41,687 bases of DNA from a virus. Made by a program: the position numbers and the translations under genes. Below, one piece after another: positions 11,633 to 18,689 of this stretch (its first letter is position 1; every line of letters starts with the position of its first letter). The stretch covers positions 1 through 41,687 of IMG/VR virus record IMGVR_UViG_3300035034_001177; one strand, written 5' to 3'. The notes under the pieces were generated by a model that saw only the letters and a program-made list of their open reading frames with translations, was not told the origin of the DNA and made no database searches.

Positions 11633-13636
11633 ATGACATACGGAAGACACAATCGTTCCAACGGCATCAAGCTCAATCCAGAGCACATGGATGCTGATGG
11701 AGTCCGAGAACGAATCAAGAACCAGCACCGCAAGAACATTCGGTCCTCCGATACCCGCCGGCAGTTCCTGCAGAAGTACGCCCGTATTATTTCGGGCATC
11801 ATCGAAGCACGGTTGGAGTTCGGCCAGCTTGCCTGCGTCACTATGGACAGTGGCGACCCTGTAATCAATATCCCCGCGCGGGAGTTCGACCAGCCGGTTA
11901 CAGATTACGAGCAAGACGTGTTCGATATGATGATGCAGGAAACCCTCACGGTCCACGAAATCCTGCACATTCTGTACACGAACTTCCGGTCCTTCAAGCG
12001 CTATCTCAACAAGTGTGAGATGGACAAACAGCCGTTGTTCAAAGAGATTTGGAACGGCTTCGAGGATGGTGCTATCGAGGAGCAGGGGCGCCTCGCAATG
12101 AGCATCGGCGACGAACTGGAGGTGATGAACGCGAACTTCACCGAAGACATCGTTTTCGGGACAGAGCAGTCTAACGGAGACATGGTCTATACGATGCACG
12201 AGGCCGTGGTCGCGGGAATCATGGACAAGTCCGTTTTCGATAGCGGCGCTCTCAGTAAAATCCGAGACCCGAACGAGAACCACCGGCTCTCGACGCCTCA
12301 GGACCAACAGACCTTCGAGAACTTCGTTCCGAAAATCGAAAGTACGGCGAAGTCTGTTCTGACTGAACCCTCGTCGAAGAACCGTAACGCTATCATCTAC
12401 GACTTCTACGAGGATTACCTCGACCTCTTGGATGAAGCCCAAATCGACGGAGCCGAGCAGCGTCGTAAGCAGCACCAGGAGGAAAGTGGGCAGGGGCAGG
12501 GGCACGCTCACCCGAACCCGAACATGCCTGATGATTCCGAAGGTCATACCGGAGGGGAGCGCCAGGATGCGTATATGCTTGGCGATGATGACCAGATGGA
12601 GGATATTGATGAGCGCATGAGCGGCGCTGGTAACCCGAGCGAGCCAGAGGATGAAGAGGAGGAGCAAGAGGGCTCGGGTGGGGGAGGAGAGCAGGAGCAG
12701 GAGGAAGACGAGGACGAGCAAGGCCATGGACAGGACGTAGAGACGAAGGACGACCTCGAACAGGAATACGAGGAGGAGCTTGAGTCCGAGTGGCAACAGA
12801 TGGCTCAGTCCAATGATGACATCCGCCAGGAGATGGAGGAAGCAGTCCGAATGTTGGAAGCCATTGAAGATGGCACCAATAGTTCCAATAGCGATTGGGA
12901 CCCTTCCTCGGTCGAACTGGAAATCCCAGAACCCAGCGATGACTTCCACCAGGACCGTCGCAACGAAGCGAAGCGACAGGCGAAGCAATTGGAGAACATC
13001 CTCCGGTCCCGGCTTCGCAATGAGCGTAAGAGCAAGACTCAAACCCACCGACGTCGTGGTAAGTTCGACCGTCGCCGTATGATGGCGGCTTCCCGAGGGA
13101 ATACCCGAGTCTTCAGTCAGGAAATCGAACCGGACGAGAAGGAATACGATTGCGTTATCGTTTACGACCGCTCCGGTTCGATGTCTGGCGATGACAGAGA
13201 CTTGGAAATCGCCGGTGGGATGCTGGCATATGCTCTCCATGCAGTCAACGTCAACGTGTCGACAATCGGACTCTATGGGAGCGAGGCCCGGCTGGAACTC
13301 CCGTTCGGAGTCGACCCTGACTTCCGGAAGGAAACGCTATTCGCGGGAGATATTTCTGGAGGGACTCCTCTGTCAAAGGCAGTGTTCCTCTCCCGCCACC
13401 GGCTCGCCCAGAACGATTCCATGCCGTTTATGATTGTCATTACGGACGGCCAGCCGGACAATTTCAACTGGTATAAGGAAGAGCTGATGAAGTGCAACTT
13501 CCCGATTATCGGGGTCTACCTTAACACGAGCAGAAGCGCAGAGGATGTTAAGGATTGCTTCCACCGAGTGAGCAATGTTTCAGGGGACAACCTTACTCTG
13601 GAACTCAAGCAGTTGGTCCAGCAGATTATGTTCTAA
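11633..13636 (+). CDS. CobT-like VWA protein with HExxH motif
   Basis: This 667-residue protein has an N-terminal helical domain with HEILH (108-112), the zinc-protease signature found in the peptidase-like part of some VWA proteins. A low-complexity Gln/Gly/Glu-rich linker spans about 273-385. The C-terminal von Willebrand A domain has a complete MIDAS: DRSGS (Asp512, Ser514, Ser516), Thr578 in GGTPL and Asp605 in ITDGQPD. With the upstream AAA+ ATPase it forms a CobS/CobT or NorQ/NorD-style pair. It may load a metal or remodel a host or viral complex; the substrate is unknown. It carries its own promoter and a strong ribosome-binding site. Confidence 0.9.
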   Translation: MTYGRHNRSNGIKLNPEHMDADGVRERIKNQHRKNIRSSDTRRQFLQKYARIISGIIEARLEFGQLACVTMDSGDPVINIPAREFDQPVTDYEQDVFDMMMQETLTVHEILHILYTNFRSFKRYLNKCEMDKQPLFKEIWNGFEDGAIEEQGRLAMSIGDELEVMNANFTEDIVFGTEQSNGDMVYTMHEAVVAGIMDKSVFDSGALSKIRDPNENHRLSTPQDQQTFENFVPKIESTAKSVLTEPSSKNRNAIIYDFYEDYLDLLDEAQIDGAEQRRKQHQEESGQGQGHAHPNPNMPDDSEGHTGGERQDAYMLGDDDQMEDIDERMSGAGNPSEPEDEEEEQEGSGGGGEQEQEEDEDEQGHGQDVETKDDLEQEYEEELESEWQQMAQSNDDIRQEMEEAVRMLEAIEDGTNSSNSDWDPSSVELEIPEPSDDFHQDRRNEAKRQAKQLENILRSRLRNERKSKTQTHRRRGKFDRRRMMAASRGNTRVFSQEIEPDEKEYDCVIVYDRSGSMSGDDRDLEIAGGMLAYALHAVNVNVSTIGLYGSEARLELPFGVDPDFRKETLFAGDISGGTPLSKAVFLSRHRLAQNDSMPFMIVITDGQPDNFNWYKEELMKCNFPIIGVYLNTSRSAEDVKDCFHRVSNVSGDNLTLELKQLVQQIMF

Positions 13637-13649
13637 TCTGCTCTTTTCC

Positions 13650-13662
13650 ATAGATTTATTAC
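13650..13662 (+). promoter_or_regulatory. TATA-box promoter for the 13697-14400 operon
   Basis: ATAGATTTATTAC lies 35-47 nt before ATG 13697, with GGAGGT at 13686-13691. Confidence 0.6.
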
Positions 13663-13696
13663 TCATTACCTGGTATCTATTTTCGGAGGTCCAGGT

Positions 13697-13936
13697 ATGA
13701 AGGACATACATAAGAAACTGATGCAACAGTGCCTTGAGGATGCTGCTGACCTCGTAGATGAATTTAACGAGGAAGTAGGAACTCAGTTTGATACCGAGAT
13801 GAGGGTCGGTTCAGACAACGTATCCAAGATGGCAATAATGCTGTACAAATCGAGGACTCAGGAGAGAAACATGAAAATGACTCACAACGGAGAGAACCTT
13901 CCAAACGAAGATGAAGCAGAGAGGATGTTCGGATGA
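13697..13936 (+). CDS. unknown helical protein
   Basis: The 79-residue acidic protein is mostly predicted helix and has no recognised motif. It is preceded by a GGAGGT ribosome-binding site and overlaps the next gene by 4 nt (ATGA), so the two are coupled. Confidence 0.7.
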   Translation: MKDIHKKLMQQCLEDAADLVDEFNEEVGTQFDTEMRVGSDNVSKMAIMLYKSRTQERNMKMTHNGENLPNEDEAERMFG

Positions 13937-14400
13937 GATTGAAAGACTTAGCAGTTGCCATTTCGGCGCTGGCTGCCCTTATGGTGGCTATGGCGATTAT
14001 GCGAGTAGTCGTGACTCGCCCTATCCTGCTCCCCATCGTCGGGGTCTGGATTCTGGCATACGTTTATGTTATCACTAAGATATATCGTCACGGCATGGAT
14101 GTTAGTTTGAAGCCCTCCCGGTCAGAGCTTCCTAACATCTCGGTTCCCTTCGGAAGACAGGACTGTGGTTGCTTTTGGTTCCGGGAAAAGAAAGCTGTCT
14201 TGGTAGAAGAAAGCGAGCCCGTTCACAAGAAGGAGGAGATGGATGCAAGCGTCGAAGTCTCTAAGGGAACGGCCGACAAATACCGCTGCCGGGACTGTGG
14301 CGAGGAATATTACAAGAACATCGAGTGGGAAGAAACAAACGTCATGTTCTGGGAATACCTCGACGTTGATGACATGGTTGGTCTTAACGAAATTGACTGA
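13933..14400 (+). CDS. membrane protein with cytosolic zinc finger
   Basis: The 155-residue protein has two transmembrane segments (about 5-24 and 31-50), then a soluble region with a CGC pair near residue 75 and a CxxC (CRDC) near 133. It has the layout of a membrane-anchored metal-binding protein. It ends just before the promoter of the SPFH gene, so a role at the membrane together with that protein is possible. No family is recognised. Confidence 0.7.
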   Translation: MRLKDLAVAISALAALMVAMAIMRVVVTRPILLPIVGVWILAYVYVITKIYRHGMDVSLKPSRSELPNISVPFGRQDCGCFWFREKKAVLVEESEPVHKKEEMDASVEVSKGTADKYRCRDCGEEYYKNIEWEETNVMFWEYLDVDDMVGLNEID

Positions 14401-14406
14401 CTTTAG

Positions 14407-14419
14407 GTATCTTTATTAC
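14407..14419 (+). promoter_or_regulatory. TATA-box promoter for the SPFH gene
   Basis: GTATCTTTATTAC is identical in the core to those of the AAA+ and VWA genes, implying coordinated expression. A GGAGGGAG ribosome-binding site follows at 14442-14449. Confidence 0.72.
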
Positions 14420-14456
14420 CCGTTCCTGAGTAGATAGAATCGGAGGGAGAGAAAAA

Positions 14457-15344
14457 ATGTCAATCCAAGACGACCGAGCCAGTGCCGCCCCCGCGGTGTT
14501 GATGGCTCTGGCAGTTATCGGAGTTGTAATTCTCGGCGGCGCCGTCGCCGCTCTCGAAACAGTCGACGAAGGCCACGAGAAAGTGGTGAAAACGAAGGGG
14601 GATACGCAGGACACGTTCACGCCCGGTGATTGGTACTTCATCAATCCCGTGACTCAGTCTACTGAGTCTGTCGATGTTCGTCCCCAGCTCTACGAAATGG
14701 TAGAAGCCCAGGGACAAGGAGATAAGGCTAATACGGATGACAGCGTTAAGGTCATTACCAACGACAACATGGAGGTTGGAGTTGACGTGGCTGTCCGTTA
14801 CCAGATTACGGACTCTGTGAAGTTCTATCAGGAGTACAAGACGAAGAATCAGCTTGAACAGCGTCTCATCCGCAGTGAAACCCGAGACGTAGTTTACAGT
14901 GAGGCTGGTGGGATGCAGGGCAGCGACATTGCCAATAAGGAATCCCGCGCGCTCCTGAAGAATTCTGTCGAGGACCGTCTTCACAACGAGTTCGGTCATG
15001 CTGGCGTTGAACTGCTGTCAGTAGACATTCGTGGCGTTCACTACCCGCAAGAGTATCTTGCTGCCGTAGAGCAGAAGAAGATTAAGCAGCAGGAAATCGA
15101 AAAGGCCCAGTATGAGGTCCAGGTCGCCCAGCAGCAGAAGGAACGCGACATCACCCGAGCAGAAGCCGAGGCAGAGCAGATTCGGATTGAGGGCGAAGCT
15201 CTCCGGGACAACCCTCAAGTGCTCCAGCTCCGTTACATCCAGGCTCTCCAGGAAGGCGAGACCATCTACGTTCCCTCTGATGGAGGGTTCGAGATGATTA
15301 AGGATGTCGATAGCGAGAGTGATGACAACGATGGAGGAAACTAA
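14457..15344 (+). CDS. SPFH/prohibitin (band 7) family membrane protein
   Basis: The 295-residue protein has one N-terminal membrane anchor (about 9-30), the SPFH/band 7 domain (about 38-205: a VDEGHEKVV start, GDWYFINP, a V-D-R-P strand, and the IRGVHYP-like strand near 185), and a long charged coiled coil rich in Gln/Glu/Lys (about 200-255). Prohibitins and stomatins form ring-shaped membrane scaffolds. A viral copy could organise membrane microdomains, protect the membrane against host-triggered damage, or modulate a host protease. The promoter is shared in sequence with the AAA+/VWA pair. Confidence 0.93.
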   Translation: MSIQDDRASAAPAVLMALAVIGVVILGGAVAALETVDEGHEKVVKTKGDTQDTFTPGDWYFINPVTQSTESVDVRPQLYEMVEAQGQGDKANTDDSVKVITNDNMEVGVDVAVRYQITDSVKFYQEYKTKNQLEQRLIRSETRDVVYSEAGGMQGSDIANKESRALLKNSVEDRLHNEFGHAGVELLSVDIRGVHYPQEYLAAVEQKKIKQQEIEKAQYEVQVAQQQKERDITRAEAEAEQIRIEGEALRDNPQVLQLRYIQALQEGETIYVPSDGGFEMIKDVDSESDDNDGGN

Positions 15345-15474
15345 AGGCTAAGCAGAAGTCTTTATAAGTCCCACATACAATATTTAAACCGTCTCTGTCC
15401 ATGGGACGAGGGCGCCTTTCGGGGCGTGAGGGGAAATAATCCCCTGCCATAAGTACCGAGAAAGTGAATCTGAT
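15345..15474 (+). promoter_or_regulatory. promoter and structured 5' leader of the gene at 15475
   Basis: A TATA-like GTCTTTATAAG (15359-15369) and a second AT-rich element (15379-15388) are followed by a GC-rich stretch. The leader contains a 6-bp hairpin AGGGGA/TCCCCT around 15430-15446 and a CGCC/GGCG helix just before it. The leader is longer than others in the window (about 80 nt) and may regulate translation. Confidence 0.4.
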
Positions 15475-15888
15475 ATGTCTACCAGAACGGAATACGCCGA
15501 TGATGCGCTCGTGATGGAGAGCGATACTACATTGGCAGAACTCAAACAGTTCGTGGAGCGCAGGACTCGAAACCCATACATCATGCATGGAACCTTGGTG
15601 TGGAATTTCTCTTCTCATCAAGTAGATGCTGATGCTTTGGCTACTGCCGCAGAGTCCAAACTGAGCGATGATAAATACATCATCCCTTTCCAGGTTACAG
15701 GAGTCTGGGGATACATGACGCATCTAATCCCCGAGCGCGTTTCTCTTGATTCACAGGTCCTCGTCTATCTCAAGGACGATGCTGAATATGTCGAGTACAA
15801 TAACCTCCTAACGGAAACGGAAGGAGAGGAGGTTGATGAATTCAAGACTGAATTGGAAGATGACCTTTCAGCATTTAACGTTAGATGA
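15475..15888 (+). CDS. unknown acidic protein
   Basis: The 137-residue protein is not recognised. It has mixed alpha/beta character and an acidic C-terminal helix. It overlaps the next frame by about 26 nt, so the genes are translationally linked. Confidence 0.7.
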   Translation: MSTRTEYADDALVMESDTTLAELKQFVERRTRNPYIMHGTLVWNFSSHQVDADALATAAESKLSDDKYIIPFQVTGVWGYMTHLIPERVSLDSQVLVYLKDDAEYVEYNNLLTETEGEEVDEFKTELEDDLSAFNVR

Positions 15889-16198
15889 CCATGAAGAGCT
15901 TCCATTCGGAGAGTCGGGATACCTGCGAATCCCGATGCGATTAGCGGAGCGGCATCTAACGGTAGAGACCGAGTCTGACAAAGCGGAAGTTCAGGCAATA
16001 GGCACCCACCTACAGGTCCTTATACGCAGTCAGCGGCGCGATATGCTCGTTAGACTGCCTTTAGAGGACTGGGAGGCTTCTAAGCCTTACTCTCGGTCTC
16101 TCACAGGATGGACAATCAACCTTCAGCGATGGAAGGACAACGTATCTGTTCACAACGGATACGTCAACGTCGGCATCGCAACGAAAGAGAACTTTTAA
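15863..16198 (+). CDS. unknown basic/aromatic protein
   Basis: This protein of about 111 residues is rich in beta-strand-like patterns and Trp/Arg in its second half. The first plausible ATG is 15863, inside the end of the previous gene; 15833 is an alternative. No family is recognised. It ends 4 nt before the next start. Confidence 0.65.
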   Translation, partial: TFQHLTLDDHEELPFGESGYLRIPMRLAERHLTVETESDKAEVQAIGTHLQVLIRSQRRDMLVRLPLEDWEASKPYSRSLTGWTINLQRWKDNVSVHNGYVNVGIATKENF

Positions 16199-16202
16199 AC
16201 AG

Positions 16203-16445
16203 ATGGGATTTTACGAAACAGAGAGTAAAATAACCTACGACAAGGCTGAAGAAATTGTAGATGAGTTCGTAACGAAGTATAGCCACCGTCGGTCATATGT
16301 TCGGACCCGAGATATTTGCTCGGAGATGGAGATAGAGCCGACTATGCACAATAAAATTCGCATCCACGACGCTTTAGATGGCAGATGCGAAGCAACGTCT
16401 CGGTCTAATGGAACCAAATTCAGAATCCCCGAAGCAATCAAATGA
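16203..16445 (+). CDS. small winged-helix-like protein
   Basis: The 80-residue protein has an N-terminal helix, then an HTH-like stretch (DICSEMEIEP followed by an Arg/Ile/His-rich helix) and a short beta wing, the pattern of small haloarchaeal HTH proteins. It is probably DNA-binding. It overlaps the next gene by about 38-68 nt. Confidence 0.65.
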   Translation: MGFYETESKITYDKAEEIVDEFVTKYSHRRSYVRTRDICSEMEIEPTMHNKIRIHDALDGRCEATSRSNGTKFRIPEAIK

Positions 16446-16755
16446 TGAACAGCCACAAGGATACGTTATCGAAGTTAAGCCTGCTACGAAGGATGTGGGC
16501 ACTTTCGTCCATCGGGAGGGGGCAGAGATTACTCTTCAGCTTGGGATGGATGATAGGCCGGACCTGGTCCGCAAGTTCGGAACTTTCATGCGATACGTCG
16601 CTTCCAATCATAATGCCGTCAAGTTAGGATGCATGGATTGTGGGGAGGAGATATACGCATCAGGTGATGTCCCTGACATGGAGCATGAATTCAAGGAGGA
16701 TGATTGCCTCGAGTGTGGAGGTAGGTTGATTAACCTGGACTACGAATTCGATTGA
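16408..16755 (+). CDS. zinc-ribbon protein
   Basis: This product of about 115 residues has a C-terminal zinc ribbon (CMDC and CLEC about 31 residues apart) after a beta-rich region. The frame is open from an ATG at 16378, but the ATG at 16408 gives a smaller overlap with the preceding gene; the start is uncertain. Function is unknown. It lies directly upstream of the XPF-type nuclease. Confidence 0.65.
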   Translation: MEPNSESPKQSNDEQPQGYVIEVKPATKDVGTFVHREGAEITLQLGMDDRPDLVRKFGTFMRYVASNHNAVKLGCMDCGEEIYASGDVPDMEHEFKEDDCLECGGRLINLDYEFD

Positions 16756-16773
16756 AAAGACAGGTTTGAATTT

Positions 16774-17451
16774 ATGAAAGAGAAAGTAACAGCGTTAGTC
16801 GACGTTCGAGAACCGCCAGAGCTTATTGCTGCTGTCAGAAATCATCCTGATGTAGAGGATTATGAAATCACCAAACTGGATGCGGGAGACATCGTCATCA
16901 GGGGCGTTGGGTTTGAAAGAAAAACTCTCCCGGATTACATCTCTACGTTGCTGGGCAAGGAAGAACGAAACCTTCCAGACCAGATTACCAAGATGGACGA
17001 GGCTTTTAACCATGGATATATATTAGTAGAGGACAACCTTGAAAGTGTGAAGACGCTTGGTCACTCACAAATAAACCCAAATTCTGTGATTGGCTCCCTT
17101 GCGTCTACGGAAGCGAGAGATAACGGTGTTCGGGTTAAATTCTGCTCGAACATGGAACTCCTTGTAGATATGGCCGTCCGACTCGGGCGAAAACATCACG
17201 AGGACCCGGTCTCAAAGCTGCTCCCTAAAGGTTCTGTCAGCGGAATAGATGAACCATTTGCTAAGATGGCATATGGTTGCATGGATAACGTAGGAAAAGA
17301 AACAGCAGAGACACTCTACGATAAATTCCCGTCCATGAGCCTGATGTATGATATGGACAAAGAGGACCTGAAAGGGGAGCTTATTGAAATTGATGGTATA
17401 GGAGACAAGACAGCAGAATCCATCATACATCAATTATACGCGAATAAATGA
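16774..17451 (+). CDS. XPF/ERCC4-type structure-specific nuclease
   Basis: The 225-residue protein has an ERCC4 nuclease domain followed by a tandem helix-hairpin-helix region. The nuclease shows Asp10-Val-Arg-Glu13, GD at 38-39 and ERK at 48-50 with Asp54, matching the GDxnERKxxxD signature. The HhH2 part (about 150-225) ends in the typical IDGIGDKTA hairpin. Archaeal XPF/Hef enzymes cut 3'-flaps and forked DNA. Here the helicase part of Hef is absent, giving the short crenarchaeal-like form. It overlaps the next gene (ATGA) and lies near the Hjc resolvase, suggesting joint work on branched viral DNA before packaging. Confidence 0.93.
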   Translation: MKEKVTALVDVREPPELIAAVRNHPDVEDYEITKLDAGDIVIRGVGFERKTLPDYISTLLGKEERNLPDQITKMDEAFNHGYILVEDNLESVKTLGHSQINPNSVIGSLASTEARDNGVRVKFCSNMELLVDMAVRLGRKHHEDPVSKLLPKGSVSGIDEPFAKMAYGCMDNVGKETAETLYDKFPSMSLMYDMDKEDLKGELIEIDGIGDKTAESIIHQLYANK

Positions 17452-18116
17452 AATTCATCTGTAGTGAGTGCGAGGAGAAAACCCCTGTAAAATCTATCCA
17501 AGTTGAACGGAACCTCTGCCGGAGTTGCTTGGAATATCAGGAGGGGTATACAGTCCCAGAGTGTCCTAAGTGCAGTTATCAGGTTGATATGGTCAGAGTG
17601 GATAATCACCTATACATCTGTCCTGCCTGTGGCCTTTGCCGCTCTTCTCATCCGGACCACCTTACAACTAAGGGGAATCCGAGTGTTGTTTGTCCCATAA
17701 TGAGAGAGGTTATGGACATGGACGACTTAGAAAGGAGCCACTGGCATTATGAAGAAAACGAGGGCCATGAAGAATCCTATATCAGGATTAGCCACGATGC
17801 TCACTCTCAACTGCACGATTATAGCAAATTACTTAATCAGGAACGAGACATGGTTCAACATAAAAACGGTATAGAGGTTGTTTTTGAAAACCTTGTCAGA
17901 TTAGACCTGAATAGGCTGTCCATACACCATCATTATCATCCTGTTCAGGCTGGCCCCCATTATTTCGATTACGTACTAACTCGATATGCGTTCCCTGATT
18001 ACCTGGATTCCACAGTGCTTGCTAATGCTCTCGGTCACGAACACCCGGGAGAGGTACCTTCGGAGTTAGAGGATATACGCCAAAAATTTTCAAAAGAGCG
18101 CCGAAAGCATTTTTAG
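17448..18116 (+). CDS. zinc-ribbon protein with HNH-like core
   Basis: The 222-residue protein begins with CSEC and CRSC, then CPKC and CPACG, giving two zinc ribbons in the first 65 residues. A His-rich stretch around 97-122 (SHWHYE, then ISHDAHSQLH) resembles the histidine pattern of HNH nucleases, but the canonical Asn is not clear. A second His cluster (HHHYH) is near 160. Translation is coupled to the XPF gene by a 4-nt overlap. It is probably a nucleic-acid-binding or cutting protein acting with XPF; the family is not firmly identified. Confidence 0.7.
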   Translation: MKFICSECEEKTPVKSIQVERNLCRSCLEYQEGYTVPECPKCSYQVDMVRVDNHLYICPACGLCRSSHPDHLTTKGNPSVVCPIMREVMDMDDLERSHWHYEENEGHEESYIRISHDAHSQLHDYSKLLNQERDMVQHKNGIEVVFENLVRLDLNRLSIHHHYHPVQAGPHYFDYVLTRYAFPDYLDSTVLANALGHEHPGEVPSELEDIRQKFSKERRKHF

Positions 18117-18154
18117 GGTTCCGCTGATATATCCTCAAAGCAAGCGTTTACCAA

Positions 18155-18165
18155 GATTTAAATAG
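18155..18165 (+). promoter_or_regulatory. TATA-box promoter upstream of hjc and the portal gene
   Basis: GATTTAAATAG lies about 50-59 nt before ATG 18214, in an AT-rich gap of 97 nt. It is a candidate start of the structural operon. Confidence 0.45.
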
Positions 18166-18213
18166 AAGGGAGAGAGAAGTGATAATAGAAAGTACGAACC
18201 ACTTGGAATTTCA

Positions 18214-18672
18214 ATGACATATAAAACACACGACCAGATGGCTAAGGAAGAGAACGTCTATGAACGCCAGCTCCGGGACTGGTACTTTGAAAACGGTGGT
18301 TCGGCCGTTATCATGTCCAACTCGGGCGCTGGAACTCGCATGGACCTCCCCGACGTCATTGGAAAGTACGCAGGGCAAGAGTTTGCCCACGAGGTAAAGT
18401 ATACTTCAAACGATTACGCGAATCTCACCAAGGACAAATTAGAGGGTCTTCTTCGATTCTCTAAAAACTGGGGAGCGACGCCTCTACCCACGGTAAGGTT
18501 TTCCAAGGACATCCATTGGTATACCTTTGAGTCTGAAAGTGATGGGTTCGAGCAGTGTGTTACCAAGGATGGAGGAATGCAAATCGCCCGGGAGAACAGA
18601 GAAACTTACACAACCCTTAACGACCTCCTTGAGAGAGCAAAGAACGGCGACGAAGACAACGACGAAGAATAG
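18214..18672 (+). CDS. hjc: Hjc-type Holliday junction resolvase
   Basis: The 152-residue protein matches archaeal Hjc. It has YER with Glu17, a conserved Ser/Gly stretch (SNSGAGTRMD), LPDV with Asp47 and HEVK with Glu60 and Lys62 forming the PD-(D/E)xK site, followed by a helix, the LLRFSKNWGA segment and VRF..DIHWYTF. Hjc dimers cut four-way junctions symmetrically. Placed 18 nt upstream of the portal gene, it probably resolves branches in replicated concatemers so the DNA can be packaged. The acidic tail is longer than usual. Confidence 0.93.
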   Translation: MTYKTHDQMAKEENVYERQLRDWYFENGGSAVIMSNSGAGTRMDLPDVIGKYAGQEFAHEVKYTSNDYANLTKDKLEGLLRFSKNWGATPLPTVRFSKDIHWYTFESESDGFEQCVTKDGGMQIARENRETYTTLNDLLERAKNGDEDNDEE

Positions 18673-18689
18673 TTAAACAGCAGTAAAAT

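Noticed and set aside
11612-13240. 542-codon minus-strand frame opposite the VWA gene
   Set aside because: It mirrors a GC-biased, acidic repeat-rich gene and yields a Leu/Val-rich low-complexity product; the plus strand has clear domains.
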